Shown: positions 1-7,626 of the stretch, piece after piece
How positions within the stretch are numbered: position 1 is the stretch's first letter
Layout: each line of letters begins with the position of its first letter
Source of the DNA: Ruminococcaceae bacterium UBA6392
GTDB lineage: Bacteria > Bacillota > Clostridia > Oscillospirales > Acutalibacteraceae
Assembly (NCBI GenBank): GCA_002438685.1
Contig: DJQG01000046.1
Location: 3,825 to 18,613 of the forward strand
Length of the DNA: 14,789 nt
Reading direction: 5' to 3'
Notes under the pieces: generated by a model
Database searches by the model: none
Told to the model about the DNA's origin: nothing
Seen by the model: only the letters and a program-made list of their open reading frames with translations
Translations under genes and position numbers: made by a program

Positions 1-1
1 A

Positions 2-871
2 TCCGAGATAAACTCGCTTCGCAGAAAGGCTCTCGCGATGCTCGAAGAAAAGATTGCCGAGCGCGCTGAAATTCCGTTTTATCCGCAGGAAATTTCAATC
101 AGACACCGCCGTTCGCAGAATCGCGGCTATGTAATCAGAGTCGGAAATATTTCGCAGATACCGTCCGATCTCTCGTATGTGCGCCGCGTGATACTGCCGA
201 TGGGCGTCGGCGAAGAGACCGTGAAGTATCTCAAAGATAAAAAGATACAGCCCGCAGTCGAAGTTCCCGCCGCGATATTCGGCGGCGACGTTGCTGTTTA
301 CAATTCGCTCGTAAAAGCGCGCAAAAGCGGAATATCTCTCGCCGCAGTCTGCTCTCTCGACGGCGCGGCGATAGCCAAAAAAGCGGGCATGAAGCTCTGC
401 GCCCTGCCCGGAACAAATATATTCAACACATTCTCGCTCGACGAGTTTATGCGCCTCGGCTTCACGGACGCCATACTCAGCACCGAGCTTAAAATTGCCC
501 AGTGTGCCTCGCTCGGCGGAAAACTGCCGCGCGGCGTGTTCGCCTACGGGCGTCTGCCGCTGATGCAGACGAGAAACTGCCCGGTCAAAAACGGCACGAC
601 CTGCGACAAATGCCGCAAACACGGGTTTTTGACCGACAGGATGGGTGTGACATTCCCCGTCGAGTGTACGCCGTTTGCCTCGACCTTGCTCAACAGCGTG
701 CCGATAGTCGAGAGCGACAAGCGCGAGCAGTTTGAGTTTGCCGACTTCTCGCTGCTGTGGTTCACGACCGAAACAAAAGACGAATGTGAAAAAATACTCG
801 AAAGCTACCGCAGAGGTGACGCCCCGCAGGGTGAATTTACGCGCGGACTTCTCTACCGCGGAGTCGAATAA
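2..871 (+). CDS. U32 family peptidase-like Fe-S protein, 3' part only
   Basis: The frame is open to the left edge, and the residues before the first Met (position 38) already read like the family (SEINSLRRKALA), so the gene starts outside the window and 289 residues are visible. The stretch GRLPLMQTRNCPVK is a hallmark of the U32 collagenase-like family. Numbered from the Met at 38, Cys181, Cys189, Cys192 and Cys210 are spaced like the four cysteines that hold a [4Fe-4S] cluster in characterised members (UbiU/UbiV, and the RNA hydroxylases RlhA/TrhP). U32 proteins have long been called peptidases, but several act in tRNA/rRNA hydroxylation or ubiquinone synthesis, so the substrate here is open. 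The N-terminal part of the domain is missing from view. The stop codon touches the dut ribosome binding site, which suggests an operon with dut. Confidence 0.85.
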   Translation, partial: SEINSLRRKALAMLEEKIAERAEIPFYPQEISIRHRRSQNRGYVIRVGNISQIPSDLSYVRRVILPMGVGEETVKYLKDKKIQPAVEVPAAIFGGDVAVYNSLVKARKSGISLAAVCSLDGAAIAKKAGMKLCALPGTNIFNTFSLDEFMRLGFTDAILSTELKIAQCASLGGKLPRGVFAYGRLPLMQTRNCPVKNGTTCDKCRKHGFLTDRMGVTFPVECTPFASTLLNSVPIVESDKREQFEFADFSLLWFTTETKDECEKILESYRRGDAPQGEFTRGLLYRGVE

Positions 872-883
872 AGGAGATAAAAT

Positions 884-1324
884 ATGCTCACTCTCAAGAT
901 GAAAAAAGTGCGCCCCGGCGCAATAATACCGAAGCGTGCGACCTCCGGCAGCGCAGGACTGGATCTTTGCGCCTGCACGGAAAACGAAGTTGTTCTCAAG
1001 GCGGGCGAGCGCACGGTCATACCGACCGGAATAGCGATCGCCATAGAAAACAACGAGACCGCTGCATTCGTCTATGCGCGCAGCGGACTCGGGATAAAGC
1101 ACGGTATTTCGCTCTCAAACGGAGTCGGAGTCATCGACAGCGACTATCGCGGCGAGATATGCGTGGGGCTCATTAACACTTCGAGCGAGGATTATACTAT
1201 ACAGCCCGGCGAGAGGATAGCCCAGCTCGTGCTCGCGCCTGTTATTCCGGCGCAGCCCGTCGAGGTCGACAGCCTTGACGAGACGGAGCGCGGCGAGGGC
1301 GGATTCGGCTCAACCGGCAGATGA
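884..1324 (+). CDS. dut: dUTP diphosphatase (dUTPase)
   Basis: Hydrolyses dUTP to dUMP and pyrophosphate, keeping uracil out of DNA and supplying dUMP for thymidylate synthesis. All five trimeric dUTPase motifs are present in order: AGLDL (24-28), RSG (66-68), GVIDSDYRGEI (82-92), GERIAQL (109-115) and the C-terminal RGEGGFGSTG (136-145), which closes over the active site. The length of 146 residues is normal. The ATG follows AAGGAG (871-876) with a 7-nt gap, and that site overlaps the stop of the upstream U32 gene, so the two are probably co-transcribed. The 3' end overlaps the convergent TVP38-type gene by 15 bp, leaving no room for a terminator directly after dut. Confidence 0.97.
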   Translation: MLTLKMKKVRPGAIIPKRATSGSAGLDLCACTENEVVLKAGERTVIPTGIAIAIENNETAAFVYARSGLGIKHGISLSNGVGVIDSDYRGEICVGLINTSSEDYTIQPGERIAQLVLAPVIPAQPVEVDSLDETERGEGGFGSTGR

Positions 1325-1999
1325 GTTTTTCTTCTTGTTACGGAAGAATTTTATCACCCACCAGATTATCACGGCGGGGATACAGCAGACGATGACAAGC
1401 ACTATTTTATCCATCGGGATATAGTCATATATGCCGTCGCCGAGGATAGTGAAAAGTATGACACGCGGCATTATTCCGCCGAGCGATATCAGCGCATATT
1501 TCCAATACGGCAGCTTCGTTGCGCCGAGGAAGAGGCTGACGAAATCGATCGGGAACACGGGCAGAAAGCGCACGAGAAAGAGCGCCGAAAGCTTCTTTCC
1601 GTCGCCGAGGGCGAGGACTTTGTCGCCCGCCTTGCTGCCCTTGAGCCGCTTCTCGACATATTCGCCGCCGAGAAACCAGCCGAGCAGATATGTGACGGTT
1701 ATCTCGAGCGCGATGCCCGCGAGATTTATCGCGATAGCCGAGGCGGTCGGGAATGCCATGCCGACGGAAATATATATCATCGACGCGGGTATTATAAACA
1801 GCACGGATTTGACGGCAAACACGCCGATTATCACAGCTACCGCCGCGGCGGTGCTGCCCGCGCCGGCAACGAGGGCGCGCATATCGATTTTGGTCAGCTT
1901 ATCGTAGTTGACAACGGCGATAATCAAAAGCGCCGCCGCAACGGCACAGCGCAGAATGAGCATGAGCACATCGCGGTGCTTGTTAAAAAACTTCTTCAA
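1310..1999 (-). CDS. TVP38/TMEM64 (DedA-like, SNARE-associated domain) membrane protein
   Basis: Integral membrane protein of 229 residues with hydrophobic segments near residues 11-30, 45-75, 82-110, 165-188 and 198-216. The family signature FLVRFLPVFPIDFVSLFLGATKL (about 141-163) and the earlier GWFLGGEYVEKRL region identify the TVP38/TMEM64 group. Relatives are implicated in lipid scrambling or undecaprenyl-phosphate recycling, but the function here is not known. The start chosen is TTG at 1999, preceded by AGGGG 7-8 nt upstream. An earlier in-frame TTG at 2044 lies upstream of the -10 box and so would not be transcribed from that promoter. The C-terminus is Lys-rich (NKKKNSSAG). It is convergent with dut, with a 15-bp overlap. 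Confidence 0.88.
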   Translation of the reverse strand: MKKFFNKHRDVLMLILRCAVAAALLIIAVVNYDKLTKIDMRALVAGAGSTAAAVAVIIGVFAVKSVLFIIPASMIYISVGMAFPTASAIAINLAGIALEITVTYLLGWFLGGEYVEKRLKGSKAGDKVLALGDGKKLSALFLVRFLPVFPIDFVSLFLGATKLPYWKYALISLGGIMPRVILFTILGDGIYDYIPMDKIVLVIVCCIPAVIIWWVIKFFRNKKKNSSAG

Positions 2000-2031
2000 A
2001 TCGGTTCCCCTAACAAAAATTTCTATCCTAT

Positions 2032-2060
2032 AGTATATCCGCAAATTTTGGTTTTTGCAA
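2032..2060 (-). promoter_or_regulatory. Sigma-A promoter for the TVP38-type gene
   Basis: On the minus strand, TTGCAA (2060-2055) is followed after exactly 17 bp by TATACT (2037-2032). Transcription would begin near 2024, about 25 nt before the TTG start. Good match to consensus, not tested. Confidence 0.65.
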
Positions 2061-2095
2061 CCTCAATAAAAAATCCGAAACACTTTATGAACAAA

Positions 2096-2132
2096 CCGAA
2101 AACTTTATTACCTTTTTCGGCTTTTTTCTTTT
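2096..2132 (+). terminator. Weak rho-independent terminator reading rightwards
   Basis: CCGAAAA (2096-2102) pairs with TTTTCGG (2114-2120) and is followed by a T-rich tract, CTTTTTTCTTTT. The stem is only 7 bp and AT-rich, so it is weak. It is oriented to stop plus-strand transcripts although the gene to its left is on the minus strand. It could end read-through from dut. Confidence 0.35.
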
Positions 2133-2212
2133 AGATGTGGATTTTATTTTGAAGCTGTGATAAACTATCTACTTGTATTAAAGATATTTTCGAATCGAAA
2201 GGAGCCGCACAA

Positions 2213-3640
2213 ATGACGGTCAAAGATAAGGTTCAGCGAGCAGCAGCCGCAGCGGTTCTGTCCCGCCTGATAAAATATGTCAGAAAGGACCCCGACACAA
2301 ATCTTGTTAAGCTTGTTGACAGATCCGAGCGATTTGTCGGCAACATCTTCCCCGCGAAGAACTTCGACAGCTTCCGCGAGGGCGCGAAGGATCCCGAGAA
2401 TGTCTGGCGTCAGCTGGCACTCAAGCTTATAGACGAGATCGACGACAATATTCTGATGAACATGATGCTTGCTCTCGGACTGGGCGCGGGAGTCAACGGC
2501 ACAAAGACCGTTCGCGCAAACCGCGAAAAATATCACTGCAATATTCCGTGGGTCATTCTTCTCGACCCGACCAGCGCGTGCAACCGCAAGTGCAAGGGCT
2601 GCTGGAGCGCGGAATACGGTCACAAGCAGAGTCTCACTTTTGATGAGCTCAACAGCGTTGTCAACCAGGGCGTCGCAATGGGCACCCATTTCTATATGTT
2701 CACCGGCGGTGAGCCGCTTCTGAGGAAGAAAGACCTCATCAAGCTCTGCGAGCTTCATCCGGACTGCGCGTTCCTCTCCTATACGAACGCCGACCTCGTT
2801 GACGAGGAGTTCTGCGAAGAGATGAAGCGAGTCGGCAACATCTCGCTCGCCATCAGCATCGAGGGCACGAAGGACAGCAACGACGCAAGACGTGGCGAGG
2901 GCAGCTACGACCATGTCATGAAGGCAATGGATCTGCTCAAGAGCAAGGGCTGCCTGTTCGGCATCTCCGTGTGCTACACCCGCGCGAATGTCGACGCAGT
3001 CACCTCGGATGAGTTCGTCGACCTGATGATCTCCAAGGGAGTTCGCTTCGCCTGGTACTTCAACTATATGCCCGTCGGCTCTGCCGCGGTCGAGGAGCTT
3101 ATCCCCACCCCCGAGCAGCGCACGCATATGTACCGCTGGCTGCGCAAAATGCGCAACAGCAAGACCGGAAAGCCCATGTTCGTCATCGACTTCCAGAACG
3201 ACGCGGAATATGTCGGCGGATGCATCGCGGGCGGCAGAAACTATTTCCACATCAACTCCGCAGGCGATATCGAGCCCTGCGTGTTCATACACTACTCGGA
3301 CTCCAACATCCGCGAACAGACACTCATCGAGGCGCTCAAGCGTCCTCTCTTCCAGGCTTATTGGCACGGTCAGCCGTTCAACAACAACCATCTGCGCCCG
3401 TGTCCGATGCTTGAAAACCCGCAGTGCCTGAGAAAGATGGTCAAGGAGACGGGAGCCAAGTCCACCGACCTGCTCGCGCCCGAGGATGTTGACACCCTCT
3501 GCTCGCGCTGTGACAAGTTCGCCGCCGAGTGGGCACCCGTAGCTCAGGAACTCTGGGATTCCACAAAGCATCCGCATCCCAAGACTCAGTACTACAGAGA
3601 TACTCCCGAGGGAAAAGCGGAGCAGCACGAACAGAAATAA
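2213..3640 (+). CDS. Radical SAM protein with Cys-rich SPASM-like C-terminal domain, function unknown
   Basis: A 475-residue protein. The N-terminal 110 residues are a helical region of no recognised role. The radical SAM core starts at LLDPTSACNRKCKGCW, with the cluster-binding cysteines C123, C127 and C130 in CxxxCxxC spacing, and FTGGEPLL (163-170) is the SAM-binding GGEP motif. The C-terminal part carries C337 (GGC), C356, C397, C405, C430 and C433, a pattern resembling SPASM/twitch auxiliary Fe-S domains. Such enzymes make a 5'-deoxyadenosyl radical from SAM, and SPASM members often modify peptides or small molecules. No precursor peptide, tailoring or transport gene lies nearby, so the substrate cannot be named. 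The start is ATG 2213 after AAAGGAG. The TPP riboswitch begins about 10 nt after its stop. Codon use is biased towards C-ending codons, suggesting good expression. Confidence 0.88.
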   Translation: MTVKDKVQRAAAAAVLSRLIKYVRKDPDTNLVKLVDRSERFVGNIFPAKNFDSFREGAKDPENVWRQLALKLIDEIDDNILMNMMLALGLGAGVNGTKTVRANREKYHCNIPWVILLDPTSACNRKCKGCWSAEYGHKQSLTFDELNSVVNQGVAMGTHFYMFTGGEPLLRKKDLIKLCELHPDCAFLSYTNADLVDEEFCEEMKRVGNISLAISIEGTKDSNDARRGEGSYDHVMKAMDLLKSKGCLFGISVCYTRANVDAVTSDEFVDLMISKGVRFAWYFNYMPVGSAAVEELIPTPEQRTHMYRWLRKMRNSKTGKPMFVIDFQNDAEYVGGCIAGGRNYFHINSAGDIEPCVFIHYSDSNIREQTLIEALKRPLFQAYWHGQPFNNNHLRPCPMLENPQCLRKMVKETGAKSTDLLAPEDVDTLCSRCDKFAAEWAPVAQELWDSTKHPHPKTQYYRDTPEGKAEQHEQK

Positions 3641-3650
3641 AAAATTAAAT

Positions 3651-3737
3651 AGCTAGGGGTGCCGTTCTTGTTTTGGGGCGGCTGAGATGATACCCTCTGA
3701 CCTGATCCGGATAATGCCGGCGTAGGAAGGATAATAG
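3651..3737 (+). promoter_or_regulatory. TPP riboswitch (THI element)
   Basis: The conserved THI-box blocks are present in order: GGGGTGCC (3656-3663), GGCTGAGATGATACCC (3679-3694), CTGATCCGGATAATGCC (3702-3718) and GGCGTAGGAAGG (3719-3730). GGCTGAGA and CTGATC are the pyrimidine-sensing and P2/P3 core sequences of the thiamine pyrophosphate aptamer. It lies upstream of thiT, a thiamine transporter, as expected. The P1 closing stem is not clearly strong. No promoter is visible between the radical SAM gene and the aptamer, so it may sit inside a longer transcript. Confidence 0.95.
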
Positions 3738-3810
3738 ACAGCCTCGTTGCTGTATATTATATAAACTGACAGCGTCTGTGCATACCGCATGGACGCTGAA
3801 TTTATTTTTT
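3738..3810 (+). terminator. TPP riboswitch expression platform: antiterminator and intrinsic terminator
   Basis: The terminator is CAGCGTC (3770-3776) paired with GACGCTG (3792-3798), extended by five further pairs around the loop ATACC, and followed by TTTATTTTTT (3801-3810). Upstream, ACAGC (3738-3742) can pair with GCTGT (3749-3753). GCTGT can instead pair with a second ACAGC (3769-3773), which includes the first bases of the terminator's 5' arm. These pairings exclude one another, giving a plausible ON/OFF switch. With TPP bound, the terminator should form and thiT should be off. Confidence 0.8.
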
Positions 3811-3822
3811 GGAGGAAAACTT

Positions 3823-4491
3823 ATGTCAACAACCAAGAAAAGCAACACAAAAGTTCTTGTTGAATGCGCGCTGCTTATCGCTATCGCAACCGTGCTCAAT
3901 GTCGTGTGCAGCTTCATCCCGTTCCTGAATCTCCCGTTCGGCGGCGGATTCACCATTTGCAGTATGCTGCCGATCGTTCTCGCCGCTTACCGCAACGGCA
4001 CGAAGTGGGGTCTGCTCACCGGTTTTGTCTACGCAGTCGTCCAGATGCTCCTCGGCTTCAAGACTGTCTCGGCGTTCTTCATGCCCAGCTCCGACAGCTA
4101 CATGGTTCTCTGGAAAGCCATCTGCGTCTGCCTCATCGACTACATAATCGCCTACACCGTTCTCGGCTTCGGCGGCATCTTCAGAAACAAGATAAAGAAT
4201 CCGTCCGCATCTCTGTGCGTCGGATCGATAGTCGCTCTTTCGCTGCGCTATCTCGCCCACATCATCTCCGGCTACATCTTCTTCGGCACATGGGCTGAGT
4301 GGTTCTTCTCGCAGGACGGCTTCGCCCTCGGCGCAAAGATTCTTGAGAAGTTCAGCGGTCAGGGTCTGGCGTTCATCTATTCCGTTATCTACAACGGCCT
4401 CTATATGATTCCCGAGATCATCATCACCGCAATAGTCGCGCTGATAATCGGCCGCGTTCCGCAGATCACCGGCAAGAAGAGCGCAAAATAA
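3823..4491 (+). CDS. thiT: ThiT, thiamine-binding S component of an ECF transporter
   Basis: Membrane substrate-binding subunit that takes up thiamine together with a shared ECF energizing module (EcfA/A'/T), encoded elsewhere. The 222-residue length and six hydrophobic segments fit the family. Matching sequence blocks are GGGFTICSMLP (40-50), RYLAHIISGYIFFGTWAEW (142-160) and YNGLYMIPE (190-198); the RY..H.ISG..FFG.WA block is characteristic of ThiT and contributes to the thiamine pocket. The start is ATG 3823 after GGAGG (3811-3815). An in-frame ATG further upstream would begin inside the terminator hairpin and has no ribosome binding site. Control by the TPP riboswitch directly upstream supports the substrate assignment. 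A strong terminator follows. Confidence 0.93.
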   Translation: MSTTKKSNTKVLVECALLIAIATVLNVVCSFIPFLNLPFGGGFTICSMLPIVLAAYRNGTKWGLLTGFVYAVVQMLLGFKTVSAFFMPSSDSYMVLWKAICVCLIDYIIAYTVLGFGGIFRNKIKNPSASLCVGSIVALSLRYLAHIISGYIFFGTWAEWFFSQDGFALGAKILEKFSGQGLAFIYSVIYNGLYMIPEIIITAIVALIIGRVPQITGKKSAK

Positions 4492-4513
4492 AATATATTT
4501 ATAAGACAGCAAA

Positions 4514-4549
4514 CAGCCGCAGCAGTAAAAACTGTTGCGGCTGATTTTT
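4514..4549 (+). terminator. Rho-independent terminator after thiT
   Basis: CAGCCGCAGCAG (4514-4525) pairs with CTGTTGCGGCTG (4532-4543) over 12 bp with one G-U pair. The loop is TAAAAA and ATTTTTATT follows. Read leftwards it has little T tract, so it mainly serves thiT. Confidence 0.85.
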
Positions 4550-4568
4550 ATTAAGATAATAAGTCTAT

Positions 4569-5443
4569 TTACTCCGTCTCCCTGAACGGCAGATATTCGA
4601 TAAATTTTTGAACGGCGGGAGTCAGATTTTTTCTGTTTTTCATTGCAAGCCCGATTGAGCGGTAATACGGCTCTTCCAGCGGGCGTATTTCGATTTTGTA
4701 CGGGACGCGTTTTAATATCAGATCGGGCAGAATGCTTATTCCCATTCCCTTTTCCACCATCGCCATAATGGCGAAATCCTCCCAGGTCGTGAATCGGATA
4801 TCCGGGTGAACATGATATAAACCCAGCAAATCGGAAACTTCCGTCTTGCCCCCGTGTTCGAGCAGCAAAAACGGCTGATTATTAAACTCGGCTATCGGTA
4901 TGTATCTTTCTGAGCGAGGGGATGCCCGGCAGGCAGAATGGCTTTGTATTCATCCTGTTTTAAATGTATCACATCGAAGTCTGCCGAGGTCGGGAGCCGC
5001 AGGAATCCGCAGTCCGCGCGTCCCTCGTCGATCCAGCGTTCCACTTCGTCGTAGTCGCCCAAGAGCATCTCATATTCTATGCCGGGAAAGTCATTTTGCA
5101 GCCGCGAAAAGACATTCGGCAGCCAGTTGATAGCGACGCTCGAAAATGTCCCGATGCGAACCGTTCCGGTCTCAAGCCCGCTCATCCGGCAAATCTGACC
5201 CTCAAGCTCGCTGTATCCGCTCAGAACTTTGCGGATAAAAGGCATTATATGCTCGCCCGCCGAGGTCAAACGCACTCCGCTTTTGCTCCGTTCGAGCAGA
5301 GTCATGCCCCATTCTTTTTCAATGTCGGCAACCATTTTGCTGATTGACGACTGCGCATAATTCAGCTCTTCGGCGGCTTTTGTGAAGCTGCCGTTTTCAA
5401 CTGTTTTTACAAACGCAAGATATTTGAGCAGTGGATTTTCCAT
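4569..5443 (-). pseudogene. LysR-family transcriptional regulator, broken by one frameshift
   Basis: The first 183 codons from ATG 5443 encode a LysR winged helix-turn-helix (FTKAAEELNYAQSSISKMVADIEKEWGMTLLER, about 20-52) and the first half of the effector-binding domain, ending GHPLAQKDTYR at a stop at 4892-4894. The rest of the domain continues in another frame from about 4903 (IPIAEFNNQPFLLLEHGGKTEV... to YLPFRETE). Joining the parts gives about 291 residues, the normal LysR length. The break at about 4896-4905 equals loss of one base, or of four: one extra CATA unit would restore DTYIPIAEF. It may be a real mutation or a sequence error. It is divergent from a MATE pump, the usual arrangement for a LysR regulator and its target. 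Confidence 0.8.
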
Positions 5444-5477
5444 TTTGTATTCATTCCATTCTTCGATATATTCTATC

Positions 5478-5521
5478 TATAATATTCGCTTTTTATATCA
5501 TAGCACGGGGCTTATAATATT
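5478..5521. promoter_or_regulatory. AT-rich divergent control region between lysR and MATE genes
   Basis: The nonamer TATAATATT occurs twice (5478-5486 and 5513-5521). The right copy gives a TATAAT -10 box for the MATE gene, but its -35 (TTTTTA, 5490-5495) is poor. On the minus strand the left copy offers TATTAT as a -10 for lysR, also without a good -35. A LysR protein typically binds such a region, but no clear T-N11-A operator dyad was found. Confidence 0.35.
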
Positions 5522-5548
5522 TCAAGAATACATCGTGGAGATATGAAT

Positions 5549-6914
5549 ATGAAAATCAAATCTGCGGACATAGATATGCTTCACGGTCCGCTTACAAAGA
5601 AAATATTGCTGTTCACGCTTCCCGATTGCGCTGAGCAGCATACTCCAGCAGCTGTTCAACGCTGCCGACACCGCCGTTGTCGGCTATTTCGGGAACAAAG
5701 ATGCGCTCGCGGCGGTCGGGACAAACGCGGAAATTATCGCGCTGATAGTTACTGTGTCCCCCGGGCTGTCCGTCGGGGCAAACATACTCGTCGCAAAGCT
5801 GATCGGCAAAAACCGTGAAGATGAAATACCGTCCGCATCAAGAACGGCAACGGTGCTGTCGGTTATAATCGGCGTGTTCGGACTCGTCTGCGGACAATTT
5901 TCCACCGAACCGCTTTTGCGGCTGATTCAAACGCCGTCAGGTATATTGAAAGACGCCGTGCTGTATCTTAGAATCTATATGCTCGGCTATCCGTTCCTCC
6001 TGCTCTACGATTTCGGCTCTGCCATACTCCGCGCCCGCGGGGACAGCCGATATCCGTTCCTGGCGCTTACTTTTTCCGGTGTCGCCAACGTGGGACTCAA
6101 TCTGTTTTTTGTGATTGCGCTTCGCATGGGAGTCGCGGGAGTTGCAGCTGCTACCGGTATTTCAAATATGCTTTCGGCGATGCTTGTTCTGCTCAGACTG
6201 TCAAAAGAAAATAAAAAATACGCAGCGCAAAAGCCGCAGTTTTCGATGCATAACACCGCAGAGATTCTCAAAACCGGCTTGCCATCCGCAATACAGGGCG
6301 CGGTGTTTTGTCTGGCAAATATTTTTGTGCAGGCATCGGTCAACAACTTCGGCGAGACGGCGATTGCGGGCAGCACGGTCGCCATGAATTTTGAATATTT
6401 TACATACTATGTCATCACCGCTTTCGGCCAGACGGCGACGACCTTCACCGGACAGAATCACGCCGCCGGGCAGAAAGAAAGATGCAAAAAAATTCTGTGG
6501 CTCTGCCTTTTGCTCTCGACCGTTTGCAGCTCCGTTCTGATTTTTGCAATAGTCATATTCCGTGACTTTTTCTCAGGGCTGTTCACGCCCGACCGCGCGG
6601 TGATAGAGAGCGCCGCGGTGCGAATCATGTGCATTCTGCTGTTCGAGCCGATATGCAATTTATATGAAATCCCGGCGGGAGTACTCCGCGGCAACGGACA
6701 TGCCCTGTACCCGGCTGCCGACACAGTTATCGGCACCTGCGCGTTCAGAATCATCTGGATACTCACCGTGTTTCGAGCGAACCCCTCGCTTCCAATGCTT
6801 TATCATGCGTTCCCGCTCTCCTGGGTCACGACAATTTTGCTTGTCAACGCTTGGTTTTTGGCGGCAAAATGTGTTGAAAAGGTCAAGTCTCACTCCTTGC
6901 CGCCGCACAGATAA
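5549..6914 (+). pseudogene. MATE family multidrug/Na+ efflux transporter, broken by one frameshift
   Basis: Multi-pass antiporter of the MATE family that exports cationic drugs or metabolites using an Na+ or H+ gradient. The opening frame reads MKIKSADIDMLHGPLTKKILLFTLP, a typical MATE start (GPL..KIL.F.LP). At 5624 an extra G (CCCGATTGCG) throws the frame off. In the next frame the family sequence resumes at once: IALSSILQQLFNAADTAVVGYFGNKDALAAVGTN, then SVGANILVAKLIGK. The frame then runs unbroken to the stop at 6914. Removing one base gives 454 residues, the normal length. ATG 5549 is preferred over ATG 5543 because GGAG (5537-5540) is 8 nt from the former and only 2 nt from the latter. 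Likely controlled by the adjacent LysR protein. It may be a true null allele or a sequence error. Confidence 0.85.
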
Positions 6915-6926
6915 AAATATAAAAAC

Positions 6927-6967
6927 ATCCGCAGCAAATCTATCTGCTGCGGATATCAGTTTTCTTA
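6927..6967. terminator. Bidirectional terminator between the MATE gene and the TetR gene
   Basis: ATCCGCAGCA (6927-6936) and TGCTGCGGAT (6945-6954) form a perfect 10-bp stem with an 8-nt loop. It is followed by TTTTCTT on the plus strand and, read leftwards, by GTTTTTATATTTTTA. It serves the convergent MATE and TetR-type genes. Confidence 0.8.
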
Positions 6968-6998
6968 TACACACATGTTTGGGGCAGATTTTTTATAT

Positions 6999-7559
6999 TT
7001 ATTCTTTTCCTGCTTTTCTTTCCTCTTCCTCATATGTTGTAACAATCGCCTGGGATATCGCCACCATGGTGCGCCTGACTCTGCGTGCCATCTCCTCCGG
7101 CGGCTCCGGGTCGGAGCTGTTGAGCCAGCGGATGAGTGCAGAGACCGTGCCGTCGGCGAGGAATGTCACGAGAAATTCCGTGTCCTCTTCGCTGTCAAAC
7201 AGATTGCCGACAAGCTCTTTGAGTACCGGGTGTATCTGCATTCGGAAATAATCTCTGAACGAGTTCTGCCCGGTTATCTGAAGCGCGTTGCGATAAAACT
7301 CGCGGTCGGAATAAAAATATTCGCATATTTCTTCAAAGTTCGCAATATGATCCTGCTGATTGAGTATCTCGCTGAACTCCGTGCCAAATATCCAGTTGAC
7401 GAGATCGTATTTGTCGCAGAAATGATAATAAAAACTTTTGCGGTTCATCCCGCATTTTTCGCATATGTCCCCGACGCTTATTTTCGTCAGCAGCTGGGCT
7501 TTCATCAGTTCCTTGAGTGACGAAGCGAGCGCCCTTTTCGTTATGAGCGAATCCGGCAT
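6999..7559 (-). CDS. TetR/AcrR family transcriptional regulator (DhaS-like type)
   Basis: A 186-residue protein with an N-terminal TetR helix-turn-helix at about residues 26-58 (KISVGDICEKCGMNRKSFYYHFCDKYDLVNWIF); the GMNRKSFYYHF recognition-helix pattern is typical. The C-terminal ligand-binding part (about 60-180) is all-helical and resembles the DhaS-type TetR subgroup. The effector and targets cannot be read from the sequence. The start is ATG 7559, 45 nt beyond the mnmA stop, after a purine-rich stretch (GGGAGGAAAGAGGG). Its own strong promoter lies across the mnmA 3' end, and it may also be read through from mnmA. The neighbouring convergent MATE gene is a possible but unproven target. 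Confidence 0.87.
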   Translation of the reverse strand: MPDSLITKRALASSLKELMKAQLLTKISVGDICEKCGMNRKSFYYHFCDKYDLVNWIFGTEFSEILNQQDHIANFEEICEYFYSDREFYRNALQITGQNSFRDYFRMQIHPVLKELVGNLFDSEEDTEFLVTFLADGTVSALIRWLNSSDPEPPEEMARRVRRTMVAISQAIVTTYEEEERKAGKE

Positions 7560-7597
7560 TTTCCCTCTTTCCTCCCTTTATTTTCCCTTTATGTTAT

Positions 7598-7626
7598 ATT
7601 ATATCATAAAATTCGCTGTGTTTCAA
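7598..7626 (-). promoter_or_regulatory. Near-consensus extended -10 promoter for the TetR gene, inside the mnmA 3' end
   Basis: On the minus strand TTGAAA (7626-7621), a 17-bp spacer and TATAAT (7603-7598). The TGA stop codon of mnmA (7606-7604) sits directly before TATAAT and so also forms the TGn extended -10 element. Transcription would start near 7590, about 30 nt before the ATG. Confidence 0.75.

Noticed and set aside
95..1102. Long minus-strand open frame opposite the U32 gene and dut
   Set aside because: Composition is Arg/Ala-rich without any motif, and both plus-strand genes are convincing.
2130..2190. Promoter for the radical SAM gene
   Set aside because: TTGAAG (2149-2154) has no good -10 at 16-18 bp, and the extended TGATAAACT (2158-2166) has no -35; too weak to annotate.
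2165..3628. Long open frame on the minus strand opposite the radical SAM gene (about 487 codons)
   Set aside because: It mirrors the codon bias of the real gene, has no domain, and extends across that gene's ribosome binding site; the plus-strand product has clear motifs.
4892..5624. Programmed ribosomal frameshifting in lysR or the MATE gene
   Set aside because: No slippery heptamer, downstream pseudoknot or stimulatory site is visible, and neither family is known for recoding.
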